A DNA stretch of 64,000 nucleotides from NCBI GenBank assembly GCA_035628135.1, contig DASPKM010000014.1, positions 1-64,000 of the forward strand, written 5' to 3'. How positions within the stretch are numbered: the first letter of the stretch is position 1; the number at the start of each line of letters is the position of its first letter. Source of the stretch: DASPKM01 sp035628135 (lineage in GTDB: Bacteria > Bacteroidota > Bacteroidia > Chitinophagales > Chitinophagaceae). Positions 19,206-27,792 of this stretch are shown piece after piece. Under the pieces are notes generated by a model. The model made no database searches and was not told the origin of the DNA. It saw nothing but the letters and a program-made list of their open reading frames with translations. The position numbers and the translations under genes are program-made.

Positions 19206-20714
19206 ATGGGTAAGCCCACGGGATTTATTGAATTCGACCGGGAGTTGCCCGGCAAGCAGCCGGTGCAGGAAAGGCTGCAGCATTACCACGAGTTTGTGGG
19301 GCGCTATAGTGAGGGGCAACTGAACCAGCAGGCTGCGCGCTGCATGAATTGCGGCATCCCGTTTTGCCATCATGGCTGCCCGCTGGGAAACATAATACCA
19401 GAGTTCAATGAGGCGGTGTACCGCCAACAATGGAAGGAAGCATACGACATACTCATATCCACCAATAATTTTCCCGAGTTCACCGGCCGCATTTGCCCCG
19501 CTCCCTGCGAGTCTGCATGCGTATTAGGTGTTAACCGCCCCGCAGTTGCCATAGAAGAGATCGAAAAACATATTATAGAGATAGCCTTCGATAACGGGTT
19601 CGTGCAACCGAAGAATCCCGCAGTGCGCAGTGGCAAAAAAGTAGCAGTGGTGGGTTCTGGCCCTGCAGGACTGGCCGCTGCCGCGCAACTGAACCATGCA
19701 GGCCATACTGTCACGGTATTTGAAAGGGACGATATGCCCGGCGGACTGTTGCGCTATGGCATTCCTGATTTTAAACTTGAAAAATGGGTGATCGACCGAA
19801 GAATAACTGTGATGGAAGAAGAAGGAATTGTTTTTCGCAACAATGCAAACGTAGGCGTCAACGTCAGCATTCATGACCTGCTGCGCGAATACCATGCGGT
19901 GATACTGGCGGGCGGATCTACAGTGCCCCGCAACCTCGACGTGCCGGGAAGAACATTGAATGGTGTTCATTACGCGATGCATTTTTTAAAACAGCAGAAT
20001 AAGCGCGTCGCAGGCAAAGCTGCAGTAACCGAGGCGTCCACAGAAAGCAATATGCTTTCATCAGATGTGCTTGCAACCGGCAAGCATGTGATCGTCATTG
20101 GCGGAGGTGATACGGGAAGCGATTGTGTAGGAACGTCTAACCGCCAGGGCGCTGCCAGTGTAACCCAATTCGAATTATTGCCCAGGCCACCGCACGAAAG
20201 GACCGCATTTATGCCATGGCCTACCTACCCTATGATATTGAAAACTTCCAGCTCGCACGAAGAAGGTTGCGAGCGAAAATGGGCAATAGCCACCAAAGAA
20301 TTTGTGGGCGATAATAATGGAAACCTCAGGGCCTTGAAAATTGTAGACCTCGAATGGAAGATCACGCCCGACGGAAGGCCTGCGCAGTTTGTTGAAATCG
20401 CAGGCAGCGAACGCGAAATGCCAGCTGACCTGGTATTGCTCGCAATGGGTTTTGTGCACCCGCAACACCAGGGCCTGTTAGAGCAATTGGCCATTGAATT
20501 GGATGAGCGCGGGAATGTAAAAGCGTCTGAAAAATCTTACCAGACCAATATTCAAAAGATCTTCACCGCCGGTGATATGCGAAGGGGGCAATCGCTGGTG
20601 GTTTGGGCCATCTCGGAGGGAAGGGAATGCGCCCGGAAAGTAGATGAATTCCTCACCGGCAAGGCCTCGATCCTGGAATCAAAGGACCAGAATTTCCTAC
20701 AGCTGACGGCTTAA
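19206..20714 (+). CDS. gltD: Glutamate synthase small subunit
   Basis: A 502-residue FAD-containing subunit that passes electrons from NADPH to GltB. N-terminal Cys motifs CMNCGIPFCHHGCPLGN and CPAPCESACVLG bind iron-sulfur clusters. The dinucleotide-binding folds are seen at VAVVGSGPAGLAAAAQL and HVIVIGGGDTGSDCVGTSNR. TAGDMRRGQSLVVWAISEGR is the conserved C-terminal FAD motif. It lies 62 bases after gltB across an AT-rich spacer with the motif AAGTTTTAAACTTTAAACTT, which is self-complementary. A terminator-like hairpin follows. Confidence 0.96.
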   Translation: MGKPTGFIEFDRELPGKQPVQERLQHYHEFVGRYSEGQLNQQAARCMNCGIPFCHHGCPLGNIIPEFNEAVYRQQWKEAYDILISTNNFPEFTGRICPAPCESACVLGVNRPAVAIEEIEKHIIEIAFDNGFVQPKNPAVRSGKKVAVVGSGPAGLAAAAQLNHAGHTVTVFERDDMPGGLLRYGIPDFKLEKWVIDRRITVMEEEGIVFRNNANVGVNVSIHDLLREYHAVILAGGSTVPRNLDVPGRTLNGVHYAMHFLKQQNKRVAGKAAVTEASTESNMLSSDVLATGKHVIVIGGGDTGSDCVGTSNRQGAASVTQFELLPRPPHERTAFMPWPTYPMILKTSSSHEEGCERKWAIATKEFVGDNNGNLRALKIVDLEWKITPDGRPAQFVEIAGSEREMPADLVLLAMGFVHPQHQGLLEQLAIELDERGNVKASEKSYQTNIQKIFTAGDMRRGQSLVVWAISEGRECARKVDEFLTGKASILESKDQNFLQLTA

Positions 20715-20759
20715 AATTCAAAAATTATTTGACTCTCCTCTTTTTTAGTTTTACCGAAT

Positions 20760-20794
20760 AAGTGGTAAAAACCTTCCGTAACCACTTGCTTTTT
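20760..20794 (+). terminator. Terminator-like hairpin after gltD
   Basis: AAGTGGT (20760-20766) pairs with ACCACTT (20781-20787) around a 14-base loop and is followed by GCTTTTT. The stem is short (7 bp) but the U-tract is clear. The remaining intergenic DNA to amtB (20800-20938) is very AT-rich without a recognisable element. Confidence 0.6.
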
Positions 20795-20938
20795 AAAGTT
20801 TATAAACAATTTCCGCACTGATATTAATTATTTTAATAATGTTGATAATTTTCAGCTAAGATTGCAGAATTTTAGATAATTTAGGCTATTATTATCAAAT
20901 AGTAATAATAATTAATATTAACACTTAAAATCTCCAGT

Positions 20939-22324
20939 ATGCAGAAAATCACCTTCAAACAGGTTGCACCTTTTGCGGTGCTGGCTGCAGTAGCCATCGG
21001 CGCCCTCTTCATCCCCTCCCTTCCCAATTTTGCCGACAACGGTGTGTACAGCGCGGCAGACATTGCCTGGATGATCGTGGCGGCAGCCCTCGTTTTTTTA
21101 ATGACTCCCGGTCTCGCATTTTTTTATGGCGGCATGGTACACCGCAAAAACGTAATCTCCACTATGATCAAAAGCGTGGTGGCGGCCGGCGTGGTCAGTA
21201 TTCTCTGGATCGTCGTAGGCTATAGCCTTGCCTTCGGAGAATCATTAGGTGGTTTTATAGGAAATCCCCTGACCCATTTGTTTTTTAATGGCGTTAGTTC
21301 GGGACAACCCTGGAGCCTGGCACCCACCATCCCGCTTACCTTGTTCGCATTCTTTCAACTCATGTTCGCCATCATTACTCCGGGCCTGGTGGTTGGCGCG
21401 GTTGCAGAACGCATCCGCTTTACCTCATACATATTATTCATTGCATTGTTCGGGTTGCTCGTGTATTCACCCATCGCACACTGGACCTGGCATCCTGAAG
21501 GCTTTTTGTTCAAATGGGGTGCGCTTGATTTTGCAGGCGGCACCGTGGTGCATATATCCGCGGGTTGCGCGGCGCTTGCCGGCGCCATGGTGCTCAAGCG
21601 CAGGCAATCGCACATCGAACAAAAAGAGATCCCGCCAGCTAATATTCCTTATGTGCTCATCGGCACGGGATTGCTTTGGTTCGGTTGGTTCGGCTTCAAT
21701 GCCGGATCGGCCGTGGGCGCCAGCAGTCTTGCCGTTTCCGCTTTTGCCACTACCAATACTGCCGCAGCCGCCGCAGGCCTATCGTGGATGTTCTTTGATG
21801 TAATGCGTGGTAAAAAACCTTCGGTACTGGGATTCTGCATCGGGGCTGTAGTGGGACTGGTAGCCATTACACCCGCCGCGGGATTCGTAGCCATTCCTCA
21901 AAGCATCTTCATCGGCGTAGTGGCTGCCATCATTTCTAACATTGCTGCCTATTATAAATCCAAATCAAAGCTCGACGACACACTGGACGTATTCCCCTGC
22001 CACGGCGTGGGCGGTATGGTAGGTATGCTCATGACCGGCCTACTTGCCACCACTACCGTTAACCCCGCAGGTAATAACGGACTCCTGTATGGCAACACCG
22101 CATTCTTCTTAACACAGTTGAAAGCCATGGCCATCGTAGTGGGTTACAGCTTTGTAGTGTCCTATGGAATTTTCAAATTCATCAATTTCATTTTGCCGCT
22201 TCGCGTGAGCTCAGAAGAAGAACAGTTGGGATTGGATGCTACCCAGCACAACGAGAAGTATTTGCAGGGAACGCTGCTGGTGCACAACAACGGCAAAATG
22301 GTAGAGACCCTCGTGGAAGAATAA
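20939..22324 (+). CDS. amtB: Ammonium transporter
   Basis: A 461-residue protein with about 11-12 membrane segments. The family signature is clear in FFYGGMVHRKNVISTMIKSV and DFAGGTVVHISAGCAALAGA, which includes the pore His of the Amt pair; the second pore region is DVFPCHGVGGMVGML. It transports ammonium/ammonia across the inner membrane and supplies glutamate synthase encoded just upstream. A porin gene follows after an 89-base structured spacer. No glnK gene is present in the window. The long AT-rich upstream region has no obvious regulator site. Confidence 0.96.
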   Translation: MQKITFKQVAPFAVLAAVAIGALFIPSLPNFADNGVYSAADIAWMIVAAALVFLMTPGLAFFYGGMVHRKNVISTMIKSVVAAGVVSILWIVVGYSLAFGESLGGFIGNPLTHLFFNGVSSGQPWSLAPTIPLTLFAFFQLMFAIITPGLVVGAVAERIRFTSYILFIALFGLLVYSPIAHWTWHPEGFLFKWGALDFAGGTVVHISAGCAALAGAMVLKRRQSHIEQKEIPPANIPYVLIGTGLLWFGWFGFNAGSAVGASSLAVSAFATTNTAAAAAGLSWMFFDVMRGKKPSVLGFCIGAVVGLVAITPAAGFVAIPQSIFIGVVAAIISNIAAYYKSKSKLDDTLDVFPCHGVGGMVGMLMTGLLATTTVNPAGNNGLLYGNTAFFLTQLKAMAIVVGYSFVVSYGIFKFINFILPLRVSSEEEQLGLDATQHNEKYLQGTLLVHNNGKMVETLVEE

Positions 22325-22413
22325 GAAAAAGGTACAGCATAACTGATATAAGCTTCTGGTAAAAGTTTATATCTACCGTACCCTTTTCTTTTAACACTTA
22401 AAAATCTACAGCA
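22325..22413 (+). promoter_or_regulatory. Structured spacer between amtB and the porin gene
   Basis: GGTAC (22331-22335) pairs with GTACC (22378-22382), and inside it GATATAA (22345-22351) pairs with TTATATC (22367-22373). The outer arms extend into AAAA...TTTT, and the 3' side continues CTTTTCTTTT. This may be a leaky terminator that lowers porin relative to amtB expression or a processing site. Confidence 0.45.
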
Positions 22414-23532
22414 ATGTTACAAAAAATTGTGGCAACAGGCTTTCTTTTGTCCTGTTTTATCCCGGCCTCTTCGCAAGACCTCACTGCAAAACTCTCCACA
22501 TCTACGCAAGTGCAAACAAGCGAACAGCCGGCCCCTCCCGAGAAAATTCCATCGTTTACATTTTCCGGTTCGGCCGATGTGTACTACCGCTATGATTTTG
22601 CAAAAACACGCACGAACAATTTCACCAGCTTCACCAATTCGCACAATTCATTCGAGTTGGGCATGGCATCGGCCAGGCTTGATTACAAACATGGAAAAGT
22701 GAGCATGGTGGCCGACCTGGGATTTGGTAAGCGCGCAAAGGAATTCTCGTACAACGATGAAGGCATTACCGCCGCAATAAAACAATTGTTCGTTACGTAT
22801 GCTCCCGCGGACTGGATAAAGTTTACCGCAGGCAGTTGGGCCACGCATGTAGGATACGAGTTGGTAGACCCGCAATTGAACCGCAACTACAGCATGTCGT
22901 ACATGTTTACCAACGGCCCGTTTTTTCATACGGGTGCAAAGGCCGACCTCACCGCGGGCAAGCATGGTTTTATGATCGGCATTGCCAATCCCACCGACCT
23001 TAAATCCGTACCAGATGGTGTGATCAATAGAAAATTCATATTGGCGCAATACAGCCTTGCGGTAAATGACAACACCAAGCTTTACTTCAATTATGTTGGA
23101 GGAAAAGGCACAGACAGTGTTCGCGCCAATCAATTCGACCTGGTGGTTACAGGCAAGCTAGGCAGTAAGCTGAGCATTGGATACAATGGCACCGTGGCCA
23201 GCGTGCGGCAATGGGATGGTATTAAGAACATATCGGGCAAAAGCTGGTGGGGATCCGCATTGTACCTCGGCGCCGATCCGAAAGACTGGTTCGGGTTAAC
23301 ATTGCGGGCAGAATATTTCAATGATGAAAAACAACTGAAAGTTTTCAGCACCGCATCAGAAGGTGGCAACATTTTTGCGACGACTTTATCTGCCAATTTT
23401 AAAGTGAATGCGCTGGTCATTATTCCTGAAGTAAGGATAGACCACGCAAGCAAAAAAATATTCACCGGTAAAAGCGGCATGCCTTCGGCCACTGCGGGAA
23501 GCTTCCTGCTGGCAATGGTATACGCGTTTTAA
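22414..23532 (+). CDS. Outer-membrane beta-barrel porin (OmpL-like, porin-2 type)
   Basis: A 372-residue protein with a signal peptide (MLQKIVATGFLLSCFIPASSQ) and a chain of alternating hydrophobic/aromatic beta-strands such as FSGSADVYYRYDFA, SARLDYKHGKVSMVADLGFG and TLRAEYFNDEKQLKVF. It ends with a C-terminal Phe, as expected for barrel-assembly recognition. It resembles the Bacteroidota porin-2 (DUF1597) family. Gene order suggests it serves as the outer-membrane port for ammonium or other nitrogen solutes beside amtB. Confidence 0.85.
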   Translation: MLQKIVATGFLLSCFIPASSQDLTAKLSTSTQVQTSEQPAPPEKIPSFTFSGSADVYYRYDFAKTRTNNFTSFTNSHNSFELGMASARLDYKHGKVSMVADLGFGKRAKEFSYNDEGITAAIKQLFVTYAPADWIKFTAGSWATHVGYELVDPQLNRNYSMSYMFTNGPFFHTGAKADLTAGKHGFMIGIANPTDLKSVPDGVINRKFILAQYSLAVNDNTKLYFNYVGGKGTDSVRANQFDLVVTGKLGSKLSIGYNGTVASVRQWDGIKNISGKSWWGSALYLGADPKDWFGLTLRAEYFNDEKQLKVFSTASEGGNIFATTLSANFKVNALVIIPEVRIDHASKKIFTGKSGMPSATAGSFLLAMVYAF

Positions 23533-23662
23533 GGAAATTGGTCATTGGGTCGTTAAGTCATTAGTCGGTCAGATATATTTGAATAAACCAACTTTACATC
23601 GACCCTTGAATTGATACAATGGCTTAATGATCCAATGACCGAATGACGCAATGACTTGAAAA
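23533..23662. repeat. Degenerate TCATT / AATGA intergenic repeat
   Basis: The left arm reads GGTCATTGGGTCGTTAAGTC and the right arm reads CAATGACCGAATGACGCAATG. The two arms are roughly reverse complementary and are separated by about 60 bases. Related repeats occur at six or more other places in the window. Confidence 0.7.
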
Positions 23663-23725
23663 AACTTACACCTGTTAGCATAATATCCCTATAGGTAAAC
23701 AGTTTTATATGGCAAGCAATCGTTT

Positions 23726-23754
23726 AGCCTCCCATTTCTATGGAAGGCTTTTTT
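23726..23754 (+). terminator. Intrinsic terminator after the amtB-porin operon
   Basis: AGCCT-C-CCAT and ATGG-A-AGGCT form a 9-bp stem with one mismatch around TTCT, followed by TTTTT. It separates the amtB-porin transcript from the cys operon. Confidence 0.75.
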
Positions 23755-23817
23755 GAAAAACTTAGAAAAATTTAACGGTCCCGGTAAAAAATTATAATGC
23801 CAATTTGTTTTTGTTCT

Positions 23818-23825
23818 TATATTTG
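23818..23825 (+). promoter_or_regulatory. Probable -7 promoter box of the cysH operon
   Basis: TATATTTG matches TAnnTTTG and would place transcription start near 23832, 18 bases before the leader-peptide ATG. TTTG at 23804-23807 is too close to be a standard -33 element, so the -33 box is not clear. Confidence 0.5.
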
Positions 23826-23849
23826 TTCAACATTGACTTTGTTCAAGTA

Positions 23850-23915
23850 ATGCGCTCATCAATTACCATACATTCTTTCTTCCCCTGTTGTTGCAGCAAG
23901 TGTTGTTGTTGCTGA
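23850..23915 (+). CDS. Cysteine leader peptide upstream of cysH
   Basis: A 21-codon ORF beginning MRSSITIHSFFP and ending CCCSKCCCC: seven Cys codons among the last nine. It sits alone 59 bases before cysH and directly behind the predicted promoter. Such Cys density is far beyond chance and matches ribosome-stalling leader peptides; a similar ORF stands before the second cysteine operon at 49069. By analogy with amino-acid leader peptides, scarcity of Cys-tRNA would stall the ribosome here and raise downstream expression. That is inference, but the composition and position are directly seen. Confidence 0.8.
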   Translation: MRSSITIHSFFPCCCSKCCCC

Positions 23916-23926
23916 GATGGTAATTG
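23860..23926 (+). promoter_or_regulatory. Inverted repeat enclosing the cysH leader Cys codons
   Basis: CAATTACCAT (23860-23869) pairs perfectly with ATGGTAATTG (23917-23926), closing a loop that contains every Cys codon and the stop codon. A ribosome stalled on the Cys codons would block the left arm. No G+C-rich terminator follows before cysH (only T-rich DNA), so control may act on translation or through Rho. Confidence 0.55.
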
Positions 23927-23974
23927 TCTACAGATTCCCCTTTCATTTTAGTTTTCATTCTGATATAAGCACCA

Positions 23975-24712
23975 ATGGCGCATTCTCTCCAAACATACAT
24001 AGGCGAATTAACAACCAGGACCAACAACCTGGAGTTCGAGGCTGCTTTGCAGCTGGTTGCAGATACTTTTCCAGGCCAGGTAACTTTTTCATCGAGCTTT
24101 AGTTTCGAAGACCAGGCTATTACGCATGCCATTGCGCAAAATCGACTTCCCGTTAGCATTTTTACGCTCGACACGGGACGGTTGTTCCCTGAAACCTACT
24201 CTGTATGGAGCAGCACCAACGCACGTTACCAAACACCCATCAAAGCATATTATCCTGACTACACTTTATTGGAAAAGTTCATTACAGAAACCGGTCCCAA
24301 TTCATTTTATGAATCCGTAGAAAACAGGAAAATGTGCTGCCACATACGAAAAGTAGAACCGTTAAAAAGAGCATTGCAGGGCAATGTAATTTGGATCACG
24401 GGCCTGCGCGCAGGACATTCCGCGGCCAGGCAAGACCTTGAACAATTCGAATGGGACGAAAGCAATCAAATAATAAAATACCATCCCTTGCTGCATTGGA
24501 CAACCGAAGCCGTACGGGAATACATCAACCGGCACCATATTCCTTACAATGCTTTGCACGATAAAGGCTTTGTAAGCATTGGCTGCGCGCCGTGCACAAG
24601 GGCTATAAAACCCGGGGAAGATTTCAGGGCCGGCCGCTGGTGGTGGGAAGACAGCAGCAAAAAAGAATGCGGGCTGCACGTGCATGAGCAAAGGATGGTT
24701 GTAAAATCTTAA
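23975..24712 (+). CDS. cysH: Assimilatory adenylyl-sulfate (APS) reductase
   Basis: A 245-residue protein that reduces adenylyl sulfate to sulfite with thioredoxin. The P-loop-like SSSFSFEDQAI at 39-49 and the DTGRLFPETY element are conserved. Cys121-Cys122 and Cys204/Cys207 form the CC...CxxC set that binds a [4Fe-4S] cluster, marking an APS-type rather than a PAPS-type enzyme; this agrees with the absence of cysC. The catalytic Cys lies in the C-terminal KKECGLH (Cys232). It is the first structural gene of the operon, preceded by a Cys-rich leader ORF. Confidence 0.95.
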   Translation: MAHSLQTYIGELTTRTNNLEFEAALQLVADTFPGQVTFSSSFSFEDQAITHAIAQNRLPVSIFTLDTGRLFPETYSVWSSTNARYQTPIKAYYPDYTLLEKFITETGPNSFYESVENRKMCCHIRKVEPLKRALQGNVIWITGLRAGHSAARQDLEQFEWDESNQIIKYHPLLHWTTEAVREYINRHHIPYNALHDKGFVSIGCAPCTRAIKPGEDFRAGRWWWEDSSKKECGLHVHEQRMVVKS

Positions 24713-24721
24713 ATAAAAGAT

Positions 24722-25630
24722 ATGGAGCGTTACAGGTTGGATTATCTGGACCAATTGGAATCTGAAGCCATCCACATATTGCGTGAAGTGGCGGGGCAAT
24801 TCGAAAAGCCCGCGCTGCTGTTTAGCGGCGGCAAGGATTCCATTACGCTGGTACACCTTTCACTCAAGGCGTTCCGCCCCGGCAAGCTGCCGTATCCATT
24901 GCTGCACATCGATACAGGACATAATTTCCAGGAAGCGCTCGACTTCCGCGACGAGCTGGTTGAATCCATTGGCGAACGTTTGATCGTGCGCAAGGTAGAG
25001 GACACCATTCGCGAAAAGCAATTGAAGGAACCCGCGGGAAAATTCGCGAGCCGCAACGCACTGCAAACTTTTACACTGCTGGACGCGATAGAAGAATTTG
25101 GTTTCGATGCATGCATAGGCGGCGCCCGCCGCGACGAGGAAAAAGCAAGGGCCAAGGAAAGGATCTTTTCAGTACGCGACGAGTTCGGGCAATGGAACCC
25201 CAAGCTGCAACGCCCTGAATTGTGGAATACTTACAACGGTAAAATACACAAGGGTGAAAACGTACGCGCCTTCCCCATCAGCAACTGGACAGAACTGGAT
25301 GTATGGAACTATATCCGCCGCGAGAACATAGCATTGCCCTCCATCTATTTTGCGCATGAGCGCGAAGTGCTGGAACACGAAGGGCAGTTGGTGGCCGTAT
25401 CGGATTTCATTCGCATCGATCCCTCGGACAACATCGTTAAAAAGAAAGTGCGTTACCGCACCGTGGGCGACATGACATGCACGGCTGCCGTTGAATCCAA
25501 CGCCAGTACCCTTGATGATATCATCAATGAAATTACCGCCACCAAAACAAGCGAGCGCGGTGAGACAAGAATAGACGATAAGGTATCGGAAGCTGCAATG
25601 GAAGACAGGAAGAAGAATGGGTATTTTTAA
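24722..25630 (+). CDS. cysD: Sulfate adenylyltransferase small subunit
   Basis: A 302-residue N-type ATP pyrophosphatase. The PP-loop LFSGGKDSITLVHL, the HIDTGHNFQEALDFRDE segment and the family-specific GGARRDEEKARAKERIFS are all present. It forms adenylyl sulfate with the GTPase CysN encoded next. The ATG at 24722 lies ten bases after the cysH stop. A spacer with the degenerate ATGAC repeat follows before cysN. Confidence 0.96.
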   Translation: MERYRLDYLDQLESEAIHILREVAGQFEKPALLFSGGKDSITLVHLSLKAFRPGKLPYPLLHIDTGHNFQEALDFRDELVESIGERLIVRKVEDTIREKQLKEPAGKFASRNALQTFTLLDAIEEFGFDACIGGARRDEEKARAKERIFSVRDEFGQWNPKLQRPELWNTYNGKIHKGENVRAFPISNWTELDVWNYIRRENIALPSIYFAHEREVLEHEGQLVAVSDFIRIDPSDNIVKKKVRYRTVGDMTCTAAVESNASTLDDIINEITATKTSERGETRIDDKVSEAAMEDRKKNGYF

Positions 25631-25642
25631 ATGTGCAGATGT

Positions 25643-25690
25643 GAAAATATGAAGATGACTAATGACTTAATGACCGAATGACTCAATGAT
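25643..25690. repeat. Degenerate AATGAC repeat between cysD and cysN
   Basis: ATGACTAATGACTTAATGACCGAATGACTCAATGA carries five imperfect copies of an 8-9-base unit; only one arm of the palindromic type is present. It is preceded by ATGTGCAGATGTGAA, related to the array at 34766. Confidence 0.65.
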
Positions 25691-25697
25691 CTTTAAT

Positions 25698-26939
25698 ATG
25701 GACCTTTTACGATTTATAACCGCCGGAAGTGTAGATGATGGCAAAAGCACGCTGATAGGACGCCTGCTGTACGATAGCAAGTCTATTATGATAGACCAGT
25801 TGCAGGCCATCGAGCAGCAAAGCAGGCACCGCGAAGGCGGCGAAATTGACCTCGCACTGTTTACAGACGGGTTGCGTGCCGAAAGGGAACAGGGCATTAC
25901 CATCGATGTGGCGTATAAATATTTCTCCACACCCAAACGCAAGTTCATCATCGCCGACGCACCGGGCCACATACAGTACACGCGCAACATGGTTACCGGC
26001 GCATCTACGGCCGATCTCATCATTATATTGGTAGATGCACGTAATGGCGTGGTAGAGCAAACCCGCAGGCATTCCATCATTGCATCATTGCTGAACATAC
26101 CACATGTGATCGTTGCCGTGAACAAAATGGACCTGGTGGATTACTCGCAGAACGTGTTCAACAACATCGTGATCGATTATTCCGCGGTAGCAAGGTCGCT
26201 GAACCTGAAGGACGTGACCTATATTCCCATCAGCGCGCTTACCGGCGAGAACATCGTGGAAAAATCGATCAGCCTCGATTGGTATGAGGGCGCTACCCTC
26301 CTCGACCAATTGGAGAACATACAGGTACAGCAGGACATAAACCTTACGCATGCGCGCTTCCCCGTGCAGTACGTGATCCGTCCGCAAACCGCGAGCCTGC
26401 ACGATTACCGTGGTTATGCGGGCAAGATCATCAGCGGCGTGTACCGCAAAGGCGATAAGGTTGTAGTGCAGCCATCGGGCATTGAAAGCACCATTAAATC
26501 AATTGAAAAAGACGGCAAGCCGGTAACGGAAGCATTTGCACCGCAAAGCGTGATCATTCACCTGGAAGATGACGTAGATGTGAGCCGCGGCGACCTGATC
26601 GTACATACAGCTAATCAACCCAGCGTAGGCCAGGAACTGGAAGTATTCCTTTGCTGGATGGACAATAAGCCCTTGAAGACCGGCAATAAATATTCACTGC
26701 AACTGAACAGCCGCAGGGTGCGCTGCATGTTGCAATCGATAGCGTACAAGCTCGATGTTAATTCGCTGCAAAAGGAAAATGCAAACGATACGGCTGTGCT
26801 GAATGACATAATCCGTGCAAAATTAAAAACGGCTTCACCGCTGGCCTATGATCAATACGCTAAACTTAGGGTAAACGGGGGCGCAGTATTGATAGACGAA
26901 ACAAGTTATGTGACCGTAGCTGCCGTAATGATACAATAA
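25698..26939 (+). CDS. cysN: Sulfate adenylyltransferase large subunit (GTPase)
   Basis: About 413 residues from the ATG at 25698 (MDLLRFITAGSVDDGKSTL); an ATG 12 bases upstream lies in the repeat tail and is less likely. EF-Tu-like GTPase motifs are seen: GSVDDGKSTLIGRLLYD, DAPGHIQYTRNM and NKMDL, followed by beta-barrel domains. There is no APS-kinase (CysC) fusion. CysN couples GTP hydrolysis to adenylyl sulfate formation by CysD. The next gene starts one base after its stop. Confidence 0.95.
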   Translation: MDLLRFITAGSVDDGKSTLIGRLLYDSKSIMIDQLQAIEQQSRHREGGEIDLALFTDGLRAEREQGITIDVAYKYFSTPKRKFIIADAPGHIQYTRNMVTGASTADLIIILVDARNGVVEQTRRHSIIASLLNIPHVIVAVNKMDLVDYSQNVFNNIVIDYSAVARSLNLKDVTYIPISALTGENIVEKSISLDWYEGATLLDQLENIQVQQDINLTHARFPVQYVIRPQTASLHDYRGYAGKIISGVYRKGDKVVVQPSGIESTIKSIEKDGKPVTEAFAPQSVIIHLEDDVDVSRGDLIVHTANQPSVGQELEVFLCWMDNKPLKTGNKYSLQLNSRRVRCMLQSIAYKLDVNSLQKENANDTAVLNDIIRAKLKTASPLAYDQYAKLRVNGGAVLIDETSYVTVAAVMIQ

Positions 26940-26940
26940 C

Positions 26941-27780
26941 ATGCAACAGCCTCTGCAACATATACCGATAGTGATCATTGCCGGCGCGGGCCCAGGCGAT
27001 CCGGACCTGCTGACCATTAAAACGGCCAACTGGTTGCAAAAAGCAGATGTGGTGATCACCGACAGGTTGGTAAGTTCCCTGATATTGCAACGCTATGTGC
27101 GGTCCGACGCTGAAATCATTTATGCCGGAAAGCAAAACAAACGCGCAGCTTCTACCCCGCAGTCCACTATCAATCAATTGCTGGTAAAACTCGCGCAGCA
27201 GCGTAAGCTGGTAGTACGTTTAAAAGGCGGCGATGTATCGATTTTCTCCAATGTGCTGGATGAATTAAAAACCTTGACGGAGCATAACATCCCTTATGAA
27301 ATTGTTCCGGGCATTACGGCAGCGTCAGGCGCCGCTGCGTATGCAGGCATACCGCTTACGGCAAGGGGTCATGCGACCGCAGTAAGGTTTCTTACATTTT
27401 ATAAAGATGATGTAGTGACCGATGAATACTGGAAGGAATTATCGCACACCGATGATACGCTGGTGTTTTATATGTCTTCCGAAACCCTGGACAAGGTTGT
27501 AGGCAAACTGGTAGCAAACAATATCGATCCTGCTAAATGGCTGGCCGTGGTTGAGCAGGCTACTACTCCTTTGCAGCACGTGCATGCGTGCAGTGTGCAG
27601 GAATACGCGGTCAAATTCGGCGGCAAGGCCTACCGCTCGCCCTCATTGGTGATAATAGGGAATGTAGTACGGTTGCATGAGCAATTTAAATGGCTGAAGA
27701 ACGATACAGGCAACACTGGATACTTCGAAGAGGTGCAGGGCAAATGGATTGCGGCTAAAACCAAAGCAGCAAGAGCTTAA
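26941..27780 (+). CDS. cobA: Uroporphyrinogen-III C-methyltransferase
   Basis: A 279-residue SAM-dependent methyltransferase with the signature GAGPGDPDLLTIKTANWLQKADVV, RLKGGDVSIFS and YEIVPGITAASGAAAYAGIPLT. It makes precorrin-2, the precursor of siroheme needed by the sulfite reductase encoded downstream. It stands alone rather than fused as in CysG; the dehydrogenase step is supplied by the fusion gene at 31940. It starts almost directly after the cysN stop. Confidence 0.93.
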   Translation: MQQPLQHIPIVIIAGAGPGDPDLLTIKTANWLQKADVVITDRLVSSLILQRYVRSDAEIIYAGKQNKRAASTPQSTINQLLVKLAQQRKLVVRLKGGDVSIFSNVLDELKTLTEHNIPYEIVPGITAASGAAAYAGIPLTARGHATAVRFLTFYKDDVVTDEYWKELSHTDDTLVFYMSSETLDKVVGKLVANNIDPAKWLAVVEQATTPLQHVHACSVQEYAVKFGGKAYRSPSLVIIGNVVRLHEQFKWLKNDTGNTGYFEEVQGKWIAAKTKAARA

Positions 27781-27792
27781 TACGTCAATGAT

